Shown here one piece after another: positions 34,848 to 43,426 of a stretch of DNA of 64,000 nt. The notes under the pieces are model-generated. The model was not told the DNA's origin. It searched no databases and saw only the letters and a list, made by a program, of their open reading frames with translations. The translations under genes and the position numbers were made by a program. Position 1 is the first letter of the stretch. Every line of letters begins with the position of its first letter. Source of the DNA: Oscillospiraceae bacterium (GTDB taxonomy: Bacteria > Bacillota > Clostridia > Oscillospirales > Ruminococcaceae); contig JAISLD010000008.1 in NCBI GenBank assembly GCA_031260665.1, positions 37,196 through 101,195 of the forward strand, read 5' to 3'.

Positions 34848-34900
34848 TTATCAATCCCCCTCTCGCACAACGGGCTATCCGTTGTACACAAATTTATGAA

Positions 34901-35209
34901 CTCGTTTCTAATTATAACATATCGCAGATATGTTATAATTGCGCATCAGAGGGCGGTTGCCCCAACGGGGCGAGCCCGTGCGCAATATAATAAGCGCTCG
35001 TTTCTAATTATAACATATCGCAGATATGTTATAATTGCGCATCAGAGGGCGGTTGCCCCAACGGGGCGAGCCCGTGCGCAATATAATAAGCACTCGTTTC
35101 TAATTATAACATATCGCAGATGTGTTATAATTGCGCATCAGAGGGCAGTTGCCCCAACGGGGCGAGCCCGTGCGCAATATAATAAGCACTCGTTTTTAAT
35201 TATAACATT
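34901..35209. repeat. Tandem array, 96-bp unit, three copies plus part, upstream of potA
   Basis: Units start CTCGTTTCTAATTATAACAT at 34901, 34997 and 35093, with a part at 35189; the period is exactly 96. Each has a palindrome with 14-bp arms (AATTATAACATATC and its reverse complement around GCA) and a GTTGCCCC/GGGGCGA hairpin, then GTGCGCAATATAATAAG. TATAAT-like sequences appear on both strands in every unit. It fills the 382-base gap between the aminotransferase and potA genes. Confidence 0.88.
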
Positions 35210-35230
35210 ATTTCGACAAATGTCAATACA

Positions 35231-36397
35231 TCACTGATTCACAAACTCGGCAATCCGCTTCATCGCCTCGCCTATGTGCTTCAGCGAATACGCGTAGGAT
35301 ATCCGAACGTATCCCTCGCCGCTTGCCCCGAATGCCGAACCGGGAACAACCGCGACTTTCTTCTCGTTTATCAGCCGAACACAAAACTCTTCTGATGTCA
35401 AACCTGTTTTCGTGATGTTCGGGAAAACGTAGAACGCGCCGCCCGGTGTGAAGCAAGGCAGCCCCATATCGGCGAGAAGCTGCACGCAAAGTCGCCGCCG
35501 CATATCGTACTCGTCAACCATACGCGCCACGTCGTCGGCACAATCTGTCAACGCTGTGACCGCGGCAAGCTGGCTGGTGGTGGGGGCGCACATTATGGCG
35601 AACTGGTGGAGTTTCAGCATTTGCGAGAGAATCGGCTTCGGTGCAAGCGCATAGCCAAGCCGCCAGCCCGTCATAGCGAACGCCTTTGAGAAGCCGTTGA
35701 TGACGACAACGCGCTCTCTCATGTTGGGAAGCGACGCGATAGACACGTGCTTGTCGCCGCCGTATGTCAGCTCGGAATATATCTCGTCTGATATCACCGC
35801 GATGTTCGTGCCTTTCAGCACCTCGGCTATAGCAAGCAAGTCGCTTTCCGTCATAACCGCGCCTGTCGGGTTGTTCGGGAACGGGAGGACGAGAGCTTTT
35901 GTCTTGTCGGTAATCTTCGATTTAAGATTCTCGGCAGTCAGCTTAAAGCCGTTCTCTTCTCTTGTCACAAGCGGCACGGGGACACCGCCGGCCATCTCTG
36001 TTATCGGTGAGTAGCAGACGAAGCAAGGTTCGGGGATAAGCACCTCGTCGCCAAGGTTCACAAGTGCGCGAATCGCGAGGTCGATTGCCTCGCTGCCGCC
36101 GACAGTCACGAGAATCTCGTCAACAGGACTATAGGTCACGCCGATTTGCTTTGCCGTGTATGTCGCTATCGCCTCACGAAGGGCAAGCGTGCCGCTGTTG
36201 CTCGTATAGCTTGTGCGTCCTTTTTCAAGTGAGGTTATCGCGGAGCGGCGAACCCGCCACGGCGTCTTGAAGTCGGGCTCACCGACCGACAGCGAGATAA
36301 CATCGTCCATTGTCGCCGCTATGTCAAAGAACTTCCGTATGCCCGACGGCTTAAGTGATTTGATTTTATCGGATAAAAGAGAATCGTAGTTCATCAC
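35231..36397 (-). CDS. PLP-dependent aminotransferase, class I/II
   Basis: 388 residues of the aspartate/aromatic aminotransferase type (fold type I). The PLP Lys is in NGFSKAFAMTGWRLGYA near 235; PFPNNPTGAV near 171 and the final Arg motif (YVRISYA near 365) are typical. The substrate cannot be told from sequence alone. It overlaps an Lrp-type regulator gene by 4 bases, a pairing common for amino-acid aminotransferases. Confidence 0.9.
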   Translation of the reverse strand: MMNYDSLLSDKIKSLKPSGIRKFFDIAATMDDVISLSVGEPDFKTPWRVRRSAITSLEKGRTSYTSNSGTLALREAIATYTAKQIGVTYSPVDEILVTVGGSEAIDLAIRALVNLGDEVLIPEPCFVCYSPITEMAGGVPVPLVTREENGFKLTAENLKSKITDKTKALVLPFPNNPTGAVMTESDLLAIAEVLKGTNIAVISDEIYSELTYGGDKHVSIASLPNMRERVVVINGFSKAFAMTGWRLGYALAPKPILSQMLKLHQFAIMCAPTTSQLAAVTALTDCADDVARMVDEYDMRRRLCVQLLADMGLPCFTPGGAFYVFPNITKTGLTSEEFCVRLINEKKVAVVPGSAFGASGEGYVRISYAYSLKHIGEAMKRIAEFVNQ

Positions 36398-36882
36398 AGT
36401 TTACCGCGTTCGTCGGTGTCGTCGTCGTCGCCGAACACCACGCCCTCTTCTTTGTAACGCCGCAGAATTATCTTTGTCCGTGTTGACATCACGCCGTCTA
36501 TTGTCGCCAAGTTTTCCGACACAAAGAACGCGATATCACGGAAGCTGCTGCCACGCATAGTGACGAGCAGGTCGCAGTTGCCGCTCATCAGCTGAACGCC
36601 CGCTATCTCGGGGAAGCCGCAGAGTCGTTCCGCTATGCCGTCATATCCGTTTTCGGCTTGAGGTGTGACTTTCAGCTCTATTTGAGCGGTCACGGCGTTG
36701 CGGTCGAGCCGCTCTTCGTCAATCAGCACGGTATAGCCGCGAATAACGCCGTCGCGTTCCAACTTCGCTATTCTGTCGGTCACTTCGCTTTCGGGCACGC
36801 CGAGCATTGACGCGAGTTCACGCGGGTCTGTCCGTGAATCTTGGCGCAGGAGTTTTATCAGTTTCTCATTCATTTTATTCAC
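36394..36882 (-). CDS. Lrp/AsnC family transcriptional regulator
   Basis: 162 residues: an N-terminal winged helix-turn-helix (about 1-60, with PRELASMLGVPESEVTDRI) and a RAM ligand-binding domain (about 65-150). Lrp proteins respond to amino acids. It is translationally coupled to the aminotransferase gene downstream, which it probably regulates together with itself. Confidence 0.92.
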   Translation of the reverse strand: MNKMNEKLIKLLRQDSRTDPRELASMLGVPESEVTDRIAKLERDGVIRGYTVLIDEERLDRNAVTAQIELKVTPQAENGYDGIAERLCGFPEIAGVQLMSGNCDLLVTMRGSSFRDIAFFVSENLATIDGVMSTRTKIILRRYKEEGVVFGDDDDTDERGKL

Positions 36883-37699
36883 CTATATATTCATCAATAG
36901 GAATCGCGACAGGCCGCCGCTTCACGTAGTACGTGACTTCGGCAAACCCTATGTCGCGGAGTTTTTTCGCTGTATCTTTCAGCCCCGTGCCGAGCATCCA
37001 CGCTTCGTGTGCGTCGCTGCCGAGGGTCACGCGCCTGCCGCCTAACTCGAAATAACGCGAAATCATTTCAAGATGTGGGTCGGTGCGGTTGTAATAGCTC
37101 ATTCGCAGCCCCGAGGCGTTGACTTCAAGCGATTTGTCGTTCTTTATAAGTATCCTGAACACATCGTCTATGCTGTTTGACCAACGCGTGAGGTCGAGAG
37201 GTATGCCCTCTCTGCCGAGAATGTATCGCAGAGGATAGGTGATGTGGGCAAGCGAGTCAAAGCCGTTCCACTCGGTTACTTGAATCAGTTCATCGAAGTA
37301 GCGGTCGAGGTGCGGCACGGGGTCGGTGCCGCGATAGTTGGTGTGATAGAAGTCGCGTTCGCCTTTCAACTCGTGGAGTGAGCAGAGGATAAAGTCAAAC
37401 TCGTGTGTTCGTAAGAACTCGTTTGTCACATCGGGCAGGTGGCAAGGCTCGCCGAGTTCAACGCCGCGATAGAGAACAACTGTGTCTTTGTACTTCTCCC
37501 TGAAGCCGTCAAACTTGGCGTAACCGCGTTCAAAGAGGTCGTGGCTGTTGCTCTTCGGGTCGCTGTAAGCCGTCATATCCGCGTGTTCGGTGAAACAAAG
37601 CGCCGACAAACCGAGTGAAGGGCATTTCTCCGCGTATTCGTCAATGGTTGCGCGTCCGTCGGCGCTGAAGATAGTGTGCAGGTGTGTGTCGATATACAT
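36875..37699 (-). CDS. PHP-domain phosphoesterase (HisJ-type histidinol-phosphatase family)
   Basis: 274 residues with the metal-binding PHP motifs DTHLHTIFSADG at the N-terminus, CFTEHADM near 36, a central SLHELKG, and a C-terminal LGSDAHE near 228. Family members include histidinol phosphatase HisJ, but no other his gene is nearby, so the substrate is left open. Overlaps the Lrp gene by 8 bases. Confidence 0.85.
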   Translation of the reverse strand: MYIDTHLHTIFSADGRATIDEYAEKCPSLGLSALCFTEHADMTAYSDPKSNSHDLFERGYAKFDGFREKYKDTVVLYRGVELGEPCHLPDVTNEFLRTHEFDFILCSLHELKGERDFYHTNYRGTDPVPHLDRYFDELIQVTEWNGFDSLAHITYPLRYILGREGIPLDLTRWSNSIDDVFRILIKNDKSLEVNASGLRMSYYNRTDPHLEMISRYFELGGRRVTLGSDAHEAWMLGTGLKDTAKKLRDIGFAEVTYYVKRRPVAIPIDEYIGE

Positions 37700-37708
37700 T
37701 GTTGTTAT

Positions 37709-38437
37709 TTATTCCAAGTTAGTCCAGACGTTTTGAACGTCGTCGTTGTCGTCAAGCGAGTCGAGCAGTTGTTCCATTCGGCGTTGATGTTCTTCGCTTT
37801 CAAGTGACGTGTAGGTGTCGGGCAAGTAGACCGCTTCCGCTGACAGCACCTTGTAGCCCGACTTGGTGAGGGAATCAGCCGCTGTCGTCACTTCAGTCGG
37901 TTCGGAGAACACCTCGGCAGTGTCGTCGTCAAGGTCAAAGTCCTCGCAACCCGCTTCAATCACGGCTTCCATCAGCTTGTCATAGTCGATGTCGCCGTCC
38001 TCGTTGTCCAACGTCACAAGTCCACGCCGCTTGAACATAAACGACACGCAACCCGCCGTCCCCATATTGCCGCCGCTTTTGTCAAAGAAGTGGCGGATTT
38101 CACCTGCGGTGCGGTTGCGGTTGTCGGTAAGGCAGTCAACCATAACGGCGACGCCGCCGGGACCGTAACCCTCGTAAACGCAGTTCTCGTAGTCGTTCTT
38201 TTCGGTGCCGCCTGCCGCTTTTTTGAGAAGCCTGTCGATGTTGTCGTTCGGTATGTTGTTGCTTTTCGCCTTGGCGATGAGGTCACGCAGTTTGCCGTTA
38301 GACGCGGGGTCGGCTGAACCCGACTCTTTTATGCAGACAAGTATCTCGCGCGATATTTTCGTGAAGATTTTGGCTCTCGCTCCGTCTTTCTCGCCCTTTT
38401 TGCGTTTGATTGTGCTCCATTTGGAATGTCCTGACAT
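37709..38437 (-). CDS. YebC/PmpR family protein
   Basis: 242 residues starting MSGHSKWSTIKRKKG, the hallmark N-terminus of the family, with the YEGYGPGGVAVMVD block near 85. Members are reported as transcriptional regulators and, more recently, as translation factors helping ribosomes past proline stretches. It lies between an ECF S component gene and the PHP gene. Confidence 0.95.
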   Translation of the reverse strand: MSGHSKWSTIKRKKGEKDGARAKIFTKISREILVCIKESGSADPASNGKLRDLIAKAKSNNIPNDNIDRLLKKAAGGTEKNDYENCVYEGYGPGGVAVMVDCLTDNRNRTAGEIRHFFDKSGGNMGTAGCVSFMFKRRGLVTLDNEDGDIDYDKLMEAVIEAGCEDFDLDDDTAEVFSEPTEVTTAADSLTKSGYKVLSAEAVYLPDTYTSLESEEHQRRMEQLLDSLDDNDDVQNVWTNLE

Positions 38438-38459
38438 AAATAATACCCTTATATAATGT

Positions 38460-39077
38460 TTAGTTTGACTTAAAAACGTATTGCTTTAAGCTTGCGGCAA
38501 TCGTGCCGCCGCAAACGCCGCAGACCGCCGCTTCGATAATTCCGTTGGTGAAGATAAGCGTCGCGAGTATCGGGATAACGCCGTCTTTCACTGCGGGGAG
38601 ATTCCCAAACAGCAGAATAATCGCGCCGAGAAACAACACGGTGTTGAGAAGCGAGCCGATGATAGCCGCGGCGGTGTGGCACCACGCTTTCTGTTTGTCG
38701 ATTTTCTTGAACAAGTCGAACAACAGCCCGACCAAGAAACCTGTGAGTGTACGGGTCAGCACTAACGCAATGAAAGTAAACAGAGGGTTTGCGGCAAGGA
38801 GAATTATACCGAGAGGCGAAACAAACGCCATGATAAAACTCGACAGTCCAAATGCCGTGCCGAGAATCGCGCCGCATAGTTTGCCCTTTGTCATTGCGCC
38901 GACAACAACGGGCACCATCATAATCGTTAGTTCAAACGCCGGGTTGATTGGGATATAGCCTATCCCTGTGAGGTGGAACATGAGGAGCACTGCCAGCAGA
39001 ATGCCGGTCACTGTCAGGAATTCCGTTTTTCCTCTGTTGAGGGTGATGACATTGCTGTTGCTGTTGTTTTCGTCCAT
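38460..39077 (-). CDS. ECF transporter S component, substrate unknown
   Basis: 205 residues, nearly all hydrophobic, with about six membrane segments (first at about 20-40) and short charged loops, typical of the vitamin-binding S subunit of energy-coupling-factor transporters. The INPAFELTIMMVPVVVGAM region resembles DUF3816-type S components. No ECF ATPase or T subunit is nearby, so it would share them from elsewhere (group II). Strong AAGGAG ribosome-binding site. Confidence 0.82.
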   Translation of the reverse strand: MDENNSNSNVITLNRGKTEFLTVTGILLAVLLMFHLTGIGYIPINPAFELTIMMVPVVVGAMTKGKLCGAILGTAFGLSSFIMAFVSPLGIILLAANPLFTFIALVLTRTLTGFLVGLLFDLFKKIDKQKAWCHTAAAIIGSLLNTVLFLGAIILLFGNLPAVKDGVIPILATLIFTNGIIEAAVCGVCGGTIAASLKQYVFKSN

Positions 39078-39131
39078 TGTTTTCTCCTTTGATGGGCGTT
39101 CGTTTTATCAAATCGCCCTCGTAATATATCG

Positions 39132-39151
39132 CGTAAGAACTCGTGTTCTTA
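39132..39151. repeat. Inverted repeat overlapping the proB stop codon
   Basis: GTAAGAAC and GTTCTTAC separated by four bases; the TAA stop of proB lies in one arm. It may act as an mRNA end structure. Confidence 0.5.
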
Positions 39152-39937
39152 CAGTTTCTCACCTTTGAATAATGTGCCGATGTTTTCTCCCTCAAACAAA
39201 GAATAAAGGTTGTCGGGGCTGTCGCCTTTCAGTATAATTGTGTCGACATTATACTCGGAAGCGATGCGCGCCGCTTCCAGTTTGGCAAGCATACCGCCGC
39301 TTGACAGCGAACTGCCCTTGTCGCCCACAGAAGCAAGCATATCTGCTGTGATTCTCGTCACGAGAGGTATCAGCTTTGCGTCGGGAAGGCGTGGGTCGCG
39401 GTCAAACAGTCCGTCAACGTCGGTCAAGATGACAAGCAAGTCGGCTCCGCATATCCCCGCAACGATTGCCGACAATGTGTCGTTCTCGTCGAAGTCAAGG
39501 TTTTCTATCGACACGCAGTCGTTGGCGTTCACCACGGGGATAACGCCCATATCGAGGAGCTTGCGAAACGTGTTGGTTATGTTTGCTTTGCGTTCGGGGT
39601 TTGAGATGACGTCGCGTGTCATAAGAATTTGCGCTGATTTGTGGTTGTACTTTGCGAACTCGCGGTCGTAAAGATTCATCAGCTCGGCTTGTCCGATTGC
39701 GGCGCAGGCTTGCCGGCCCGGCATATCCGAGGGTTTTTCGGCCAGACCTGCCTTTGACATACCGACCGCGACCGCTCCGCTTGTGACAAAGACTATCTCT
39801 TTGCCGCTGTTCTTCAAGTCGGAGAGGACGCGAAGCAGCTTCTCAACTCGTCTGAGGTTGAGGCAACCGTTTTGATAGGCGAGGGTTGAGGTGCCTGCCT
39901 TTATCACAACGCGTTTTTTTTCGGAAGAAGTTTCCAT
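39149..39937 (-). CDS. proB: Glutamate 5-kinase, catalytic domain only
   Basis: Phosphorylates glutamate in the proline pathway. 262 residues of the amino-acid kinase fold: VIKAGTSTLA at the N-terminus, VTSGAVAVGMSKAGL near 50, the substrate segment VNANDCVSIE and SSGGMLAKLEAA near 214. The C-terminal PUA domain of the Escherichia coli type is absent, as in some other bacteria. No proA is nearby. Its ATG shares one base with the stop of the ACT gene, so the two are tightly coupled. Confidence 0.88.
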   Translation of the reverse strand: METSSEKKRVVIKAGTSTLAYQNGCLNLRRVEKLLRVLSDLKNSGKEIVFVTSGAVAVGMSKAGLAEKPSDMPGRQACAAIGQAELMNLYDREFAKYNHKSAQILMTRDVISNPERKANITNTFRKLLDMGVIPVVNANDCVSIENLDFDENDTLSAIVAGICGADLLVILTDVDGLFDRDPRLPDAKLIPLVTRITADMLASVGDKGSSLSSGGMLAKLEAARIASEYNVDTIILKGDSPDNLYSLFEGENIGTLFKGEKL

Positions 39938-40395
39938 TAAAATATACTTTCTAATTCTGTTTCAAGTGCCGTTCGCTCGCTTTCGTAAACCAACAAAGCT
40001 ATCTCGTCAACGCCTGTTGAGATGAGAAGCGGCACGATATCGAGGCGTTCAAGCACAGAGAACACCTTTGCCGCGAAACCCGTTTCGTTCTCCATTTCGT
40101 CTGAATGAACGGTTATCTTGATGTTGCCCGTGTTGAGAAGCGGCGTCACCTTGGGGTATTTGTCGGCGAGAGCCGAGGTGAGCGGCAACAACTTTGACAT
40201 ATCGCTGTCGGACAACGTGAACCCAAACGATATCCTGTCGGCGGTTGACGGCGCCTGCGAAATCATATCGATGTTTATTCCCGCGTGTGCCGCGTTTTGA
40301 AACAACTCGGACAAGAAGCCGCCGCCAAAACGCGCGGGTATGTCGTTGAAGTTCACAACAGAGGTGTTTTCGGTTACTTTTATTGATGTTGACAT
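39937..40395 (-). CDS. Free-standing ACT-domain protein (aspartokinase-like regulatory domain)
   Basis: 152 residues that look like the paired ACT region found at the C-terminus of aspartate kinase, without any kinase domain. The first ACT is at about 15-75 and the second at about 82-150. ACT pairs bind amino acids, usually lysine or threonine in aspartokinases. It sits between dapB and proB in the same transcript. It could regulate a separately encoded kinase, or act as a lysine sensor; neither can be shown here. Confidence 0.75.
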   Translation of the reverse strand: MSTSIKVTENTSVVNFNDIPARFGGGFLSELFQNAAHAGINIDMISQAPSTADRISFGFTLSDSDMSKLLPLTSALADKYPKVTPLLNTGNIKITVHSDEMENETGFAAKVFSVLERLDIVPLLISTGVDEIALLVYESERTALETELESIF

Positions 40396-40421
40396 AATGT
40401 TTGCCTTTCTTTGGGTTTGTT

Positions 40422-41186
40422 TCAGACTAAATCTTTCATTGTGTAAAGACCGGGTGGTTTGCCGGCAATGAACACCGCCGCGGATAGCGCGCCTGCCGCG
40501 AACACTTCTTTCGAGCGCGCCGAATGTGACAGCGTGATTATCTCGTCGTGACCCGCGAAGATGACGCTGTGCTCACCGACAATTGTTCCGCCGCGAACCG
40601 CGTGGAAGCCGATTTCACGTTGTTCACGCGGCTTGCGGACGTTATGGCGGTCGTAAACATATTCGGGGATATACGAAAGCCCGTTCTCCGCCGCTTTTGC
40701 CAGCATAAGAGCGGTGCCTGACGGCGAGTCTTTCTTTAAGCTGTGGTGTTGCTCGATTATTTCCACATCGAAAGTTTCGCCGAGGACAGCCGCCGCACGT
40801 GTCACCAAGTCGGCAAGCAAGTTGATACCAAGCGACATATTGAACGTGAAGAACACGGGTATCTCGTTTGCGGCGGCTTTGATGTTTGTAATCTCCGCCT
40901 CCGAGTAGCCCGTGGTCGCGATGACAAGCGGCACGTTTCTTGTTTTGCCGTATGACAGCAGGCTGTCAAGCTGTGATGAATGTGAGAAATCGACCACGAC
41001 GTCGGGGTCGGCTTCCATATCGAACAGGCTTTTATGAACAGGGAACGGTTTGTCGTCACTTGCGCGTGTGTCAACGCCTGCTGTGATAACGCAGTCGGCG
41101 CGTCCGTCCGCAAGCGAGGCGATAACGCCGCCCATCTTGCCGAGTGCGCCGCTTATCGCGATTTTTACTTCTGTTCTGTCGTTCAT
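40422..41186 (-). CDS. dapB: 4-hydroxy-tetrahydrodipicolinate reductase
   Basis: NAD(P)H-dependent step of lysine/diaminopimelate synthesis. 254 residues with the N-terminal Rossmann loop ISGALGKMGG, EQHHSLKKDSPSGTALML near 145 (catalytic His and Lys), and a RGGTIVGEHSV block near 198. Follows dapA in the lysine cluster. Confidence 0.96.
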   Translation of the reverse strand: MNDRTEVKIAISGALGKMGGVIASLADGRADCVITAGVDTRASDDKPFPVHKSLFDMEADPDVVVDFSHSSQLDSLLSYGKTRNVPLVIATTGYSEAEITNIKAAANEIPVFFTFNMSLGINLLADLVTRAAAVLGETFDVEIIEQHHSLKKDSPSGTALMLAKAAENGLSYIPEYVYDRHNVRKPREQREIGFHAVRGGTIVGEHSVIFAGHDEIITLSHSARSKEVFAAGALSAAVFIAGKPPGLYTMKDLV

Positions 41187-41211
41187 TGAGGTCTTTCTAT
41201 AGTAGGTATGA

Positions 41212-42096
41212 TTACAGCAAGCCGAGGTTCTTCAGCGTTGATGTCAGCTTTGCTTTTACGCCGTCGTCTGTTTCAACAAGCGGCAAGCGAACACCGCCGA
41301 CGTTTTGCCCGATGATGTTCATCGCTTCTTTCAGCGGTATCGGATTCACATCGGCAAACAGCGCGTTGATGAACGGCAGAAGCCGCAGCTGCTCGCGTCC
41401 CGCCTCAAGCACCTTGCCTTGAAGAGCGAGTTCGCACATATTGTGTATGTCCTCGGGGATAATGTTCGCCGCCACGGATATCACGCCTTTGCCGCCGAGT
41501 GACATAACAGGCACGGTCATTCCGTCGTCGCCTGAATATACATCGATATCAACAGACGAGAGAATCTTTGCGAAGTAGTTGATATCGCCGCCGCTTTCCT
41601 TGACCGCGTATATGTACGGATGAGCCGCGAGTTCCTTGAACGCGTCAATCCCGATGTTCACGTTGGTTCTTCCGGGAATGTTGTAGAGCACAACAGGCAG
41701 CTCCGCCGCATCCGCAATCGCCGTGAAGTGACGCACCAAACCTCGCTGTGACGTTTTGTTGTAATAAGGCGACACGAGGAGAAGCGCGTCAGCACCCACG
41801 GACTTTGCCGACTTTGATAATTCAATCGCGTAAGCCGTGTCGTTGCTGCCCGTACCCGCGATAACAGGCACGCGCCCCGCCGCCGCCTTGACCGCTGTTT
41901 CTATCACGCGAACGTGTTCGTCGTCGGTCAGCGTGCTGGCTTCGCCTGTCGTTCCTGCCGCTACTATGCTGTCTACTCCGCGTTTGATGAGGTCGTCAGT
42001 CAATGTGGCGAGTCGGTCGTAGTTTACCGACAAATCGTCATTGAAGGGCGTAACTACAGCAACACCCGCGCCTTTGAAGATAGTGTTCTTGCTCAT
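41212..42096 (-). CDS. dapA: 4-hydroxy-tetrahydrodipicolinate synthase
   Basis: Condenses pyruvate and aspartate semialdehyde. 294 residues of the DapA/NAL barrel: GTTGEASTL near 44, YNIPGRT near 137 (Tyr of the catalytic triad), and the Schiff-base Lys in AVKESGGD near 165. Lies between asd and dapB. Confidence 0.96.
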   Translation of the reverse strand: MSKNTIFKGAGVAVVTPFNDDLSVNYDRLATLTDDLIKRGVDSIVAAGTTGEASTLTDDEHVRVIETAVKAAAGRVPVIAGTGSNDTAYAIELSKSAKSVGADALLLVSPYYNKTSQRGLVRHFTAIADAAELPVVLYNIPGRTNVNIGIDAFKELAAHPYIYAVKESGGDINYFAKILSSVDIDVYSGDDGMTVPVMSLGGKGVISVAANIIPEDIHNMCELALQGKVLEAGREQLRLLPFINALFADVNPIPLKEAMNIIGQNVGGVRLPLVETDDGVKAKLTSTLKNLGLL

Positions 42097-42120
42097 ATCA
42101 ATTACCTGTGTGTGTGAAAG

Positions 42121-43200
42121 TTAAAGATAACCTTTTGCCGCGAGATATTCAGCCATAAGCACCGCGCCGCCTGCCGCGCCGCGAAGCGTGTTGTGTGACA
42201 GACCGACAAACTTGTAGTCAAACAGCGAATCCTCGCGAAGCCTGCCGAGTGACACGCCCATACCGCCGTATAAGCCGCGATGAAGTTTCGCTTGAGGGAA
42301 ATTGTCCTCGTCAAAGTATGTGAGGAAGTGTTCGGGTGCGGAGGGAAGTTTAAGCGTCTGCGGTTCGCCGACAAAGCCGCGCCACTTTGTGATAATCTCG
42401 TCTTTAGTCGGTTTTTTGCCGCTTTTGAACTTAATAAACGCGGCGGCAAAGTGCCCGTCACTCAGCGGCACACGAAGGCATTGTGCCGTGAACACGGGAG
42501 AAGCGGCAGGGACAATCGTTTCGCCGTTGAAGTTTCCGAATACCTTGAGTGGTTCTTGCTCCGACTTTTCTTCTTCCCCACCTATAAAAGGTATCACATT
42601 GTCCGTCATTTCGCCCCACGTTGCGAACGTCTTGCCTGCTCCCGATATCGCTTGATATGTACAGACGGCGACACTCTCAAGGTTCTCCGCGCCGAGGGGA
42701 TAAAGAGCGGGGACGTAGCTTTGAATGGAGCAGTTTGACTTGACGGCGATGAAACCGCGTGCTGTGCCGAGTCGTTTTCGCTGTGAATGAATGACTTCGG
42801 CGTGAGAACCGTTTAGTTCGGGGATAAGCATAGGCACATCGGGTGTGAAGCGGTGCGCCGAGTTGTTCGACATCACGGGGATTTCAGCCTTTGCGTAGGC
42901 TTCCTCGAGGGCTTTTATCTCGTCTTTCTTCATATCAACGGCACAGAAAACAAAGTCGGCGTGGGTTTTCACCGCCGCAATGTCAGCCGCGTCTATGATT
43001 TTCATATTCTTCAGCTTTTCGGGGAGAGGTTCGGTGAGGTTCCAACGCCCCAACGTCGCTTCTTCGTAAGTCTTGCCTGCCGAACGAGGCGAAGCCGCAA
43101 GCGCGCTGACATTGAACCACGGGTGGTTCTGCAGCAGAACGGCAAACCGTTGACCGACCATTCCTGTCGCGCCGATTATCCCGACATTGTACTGTTTCAT
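42121..43200 (-). CDS. asd: Aspartate-semialdehyde dehydrogenase
   Basis: Reduces aspartyl phosphate to the semialdehyde shared by lysine, threonine and methionine synthesis. 359 residues with GATGMVGQRF near residue 9, and the catalytic Cys in VKSNCSIQS near 157. Length and the pattern around the Cys are like the form first described in archaea and fungi rather than the 330-residue common bacterial one. The start is the ATG at 43200, with AAAGG upstream; an upstream in-frame start lies in the promoter. First gene of the asd-dapA-dapB-ACT-proB run. Confidence 0.92.
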   Translation of the reverse strand: MKQYNVGIIGATGMVGQRFAVLLQNHPWFNVSALAASPRSAGKTYEEATLGRWNLTEPLPEKLKNMKIIDAADIAAVKTHADFVFCAVDMKKDEIKALEEAYAKAEIPVMSNNSAHRFTPDVPMLIPELNGSHAEVIHSQRKRLGTARGFIAVKSNCSIQSYVPALYPLGAENLESVAVCTYQAISGAGKTFATWGEMTDNVIPFIGGEEEKSEQEPLKVFGNFNGETIVPAASPVFTAQCLRVPLSDGHFAAAFIKFKSGKKPTKDEIITKWRGFVGEPQTLKLPSAPEHFLTYFDEDNFPQAKLHRGLYGGMGVSLGRLREDSLFDYKFVGLSHNTLRGAAGGAVLMAEYLAAKGYL

Positions 43201-43238
43201 TATTAAAGTGACCTTTCGTATATGCAAAGCTACATTTA

Positions 43239-43267
43239 AGTATAGCACATTCAGATGTTATTGTCAA
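43239..43267 (-). promoter_or_regulatory. Sigma-A promoter for asd
   Basis: On the - strand: TTGACA (43267-43262), 17 bp, TATACT (43244-43239). The predicted start near 43232 leaves a leader of about 32 bases, too short for a lysine riboswitch. Confidence 0.85.
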
Positions 43268-43273
43268 TTGAAA
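43256..43273 (+). repeat. 18-bp direct repeat, left copy
   Basis: TGTTATTGTCAATTGAAA, exactly repeated at 43427-43444. It supplies the -35 box of the asd promoter on the - strand. The two copies bracket a 153-bp block made of repeat modules. Confidence 0.85.
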
Positions 43274-43313
43274 CAGAAACGTCAACAACTGAAACCTTTG
43301 CTTTGCGGGAATT

Positions 43314-43426
43314 CCGCTCCCGCAGTCGCCACGTTCATAAAGAACGGCGTTTCGACCGTGCCGCGGGGGCGCGTATGCGCCCAAACTTAAAAACACTTTA
43401 GCGTTTTTAATTTAACCTACTATAAC
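43314..43426. repeat. Chimeric repeat block: tgt-like segment plus interspersed element end (copy H)
   Basis: Bases 43314-43365 match 56344-56395 within tgt with three mismatches in 52. They are followed by a GGGCGC/GCGCCC hairpin and an element end reading TTTAACCTACTATA at 43423. It lies between the asd and queA promoters. Confidence 0.8.

Noticed and set aside
34896-35237. Open frame of 113 codons with a 32-residue repeat
   Set aside because: It is simply the 96-bp tandem array read in one frame; it has no ribosome-binding site and the repeats contain promoter-like palindromes.
43201-43262. A lysine riboswitch before asd
   Set aside because: The predicted transcript start is only about 30 bases upstream of the ATG, too short for an L-box.
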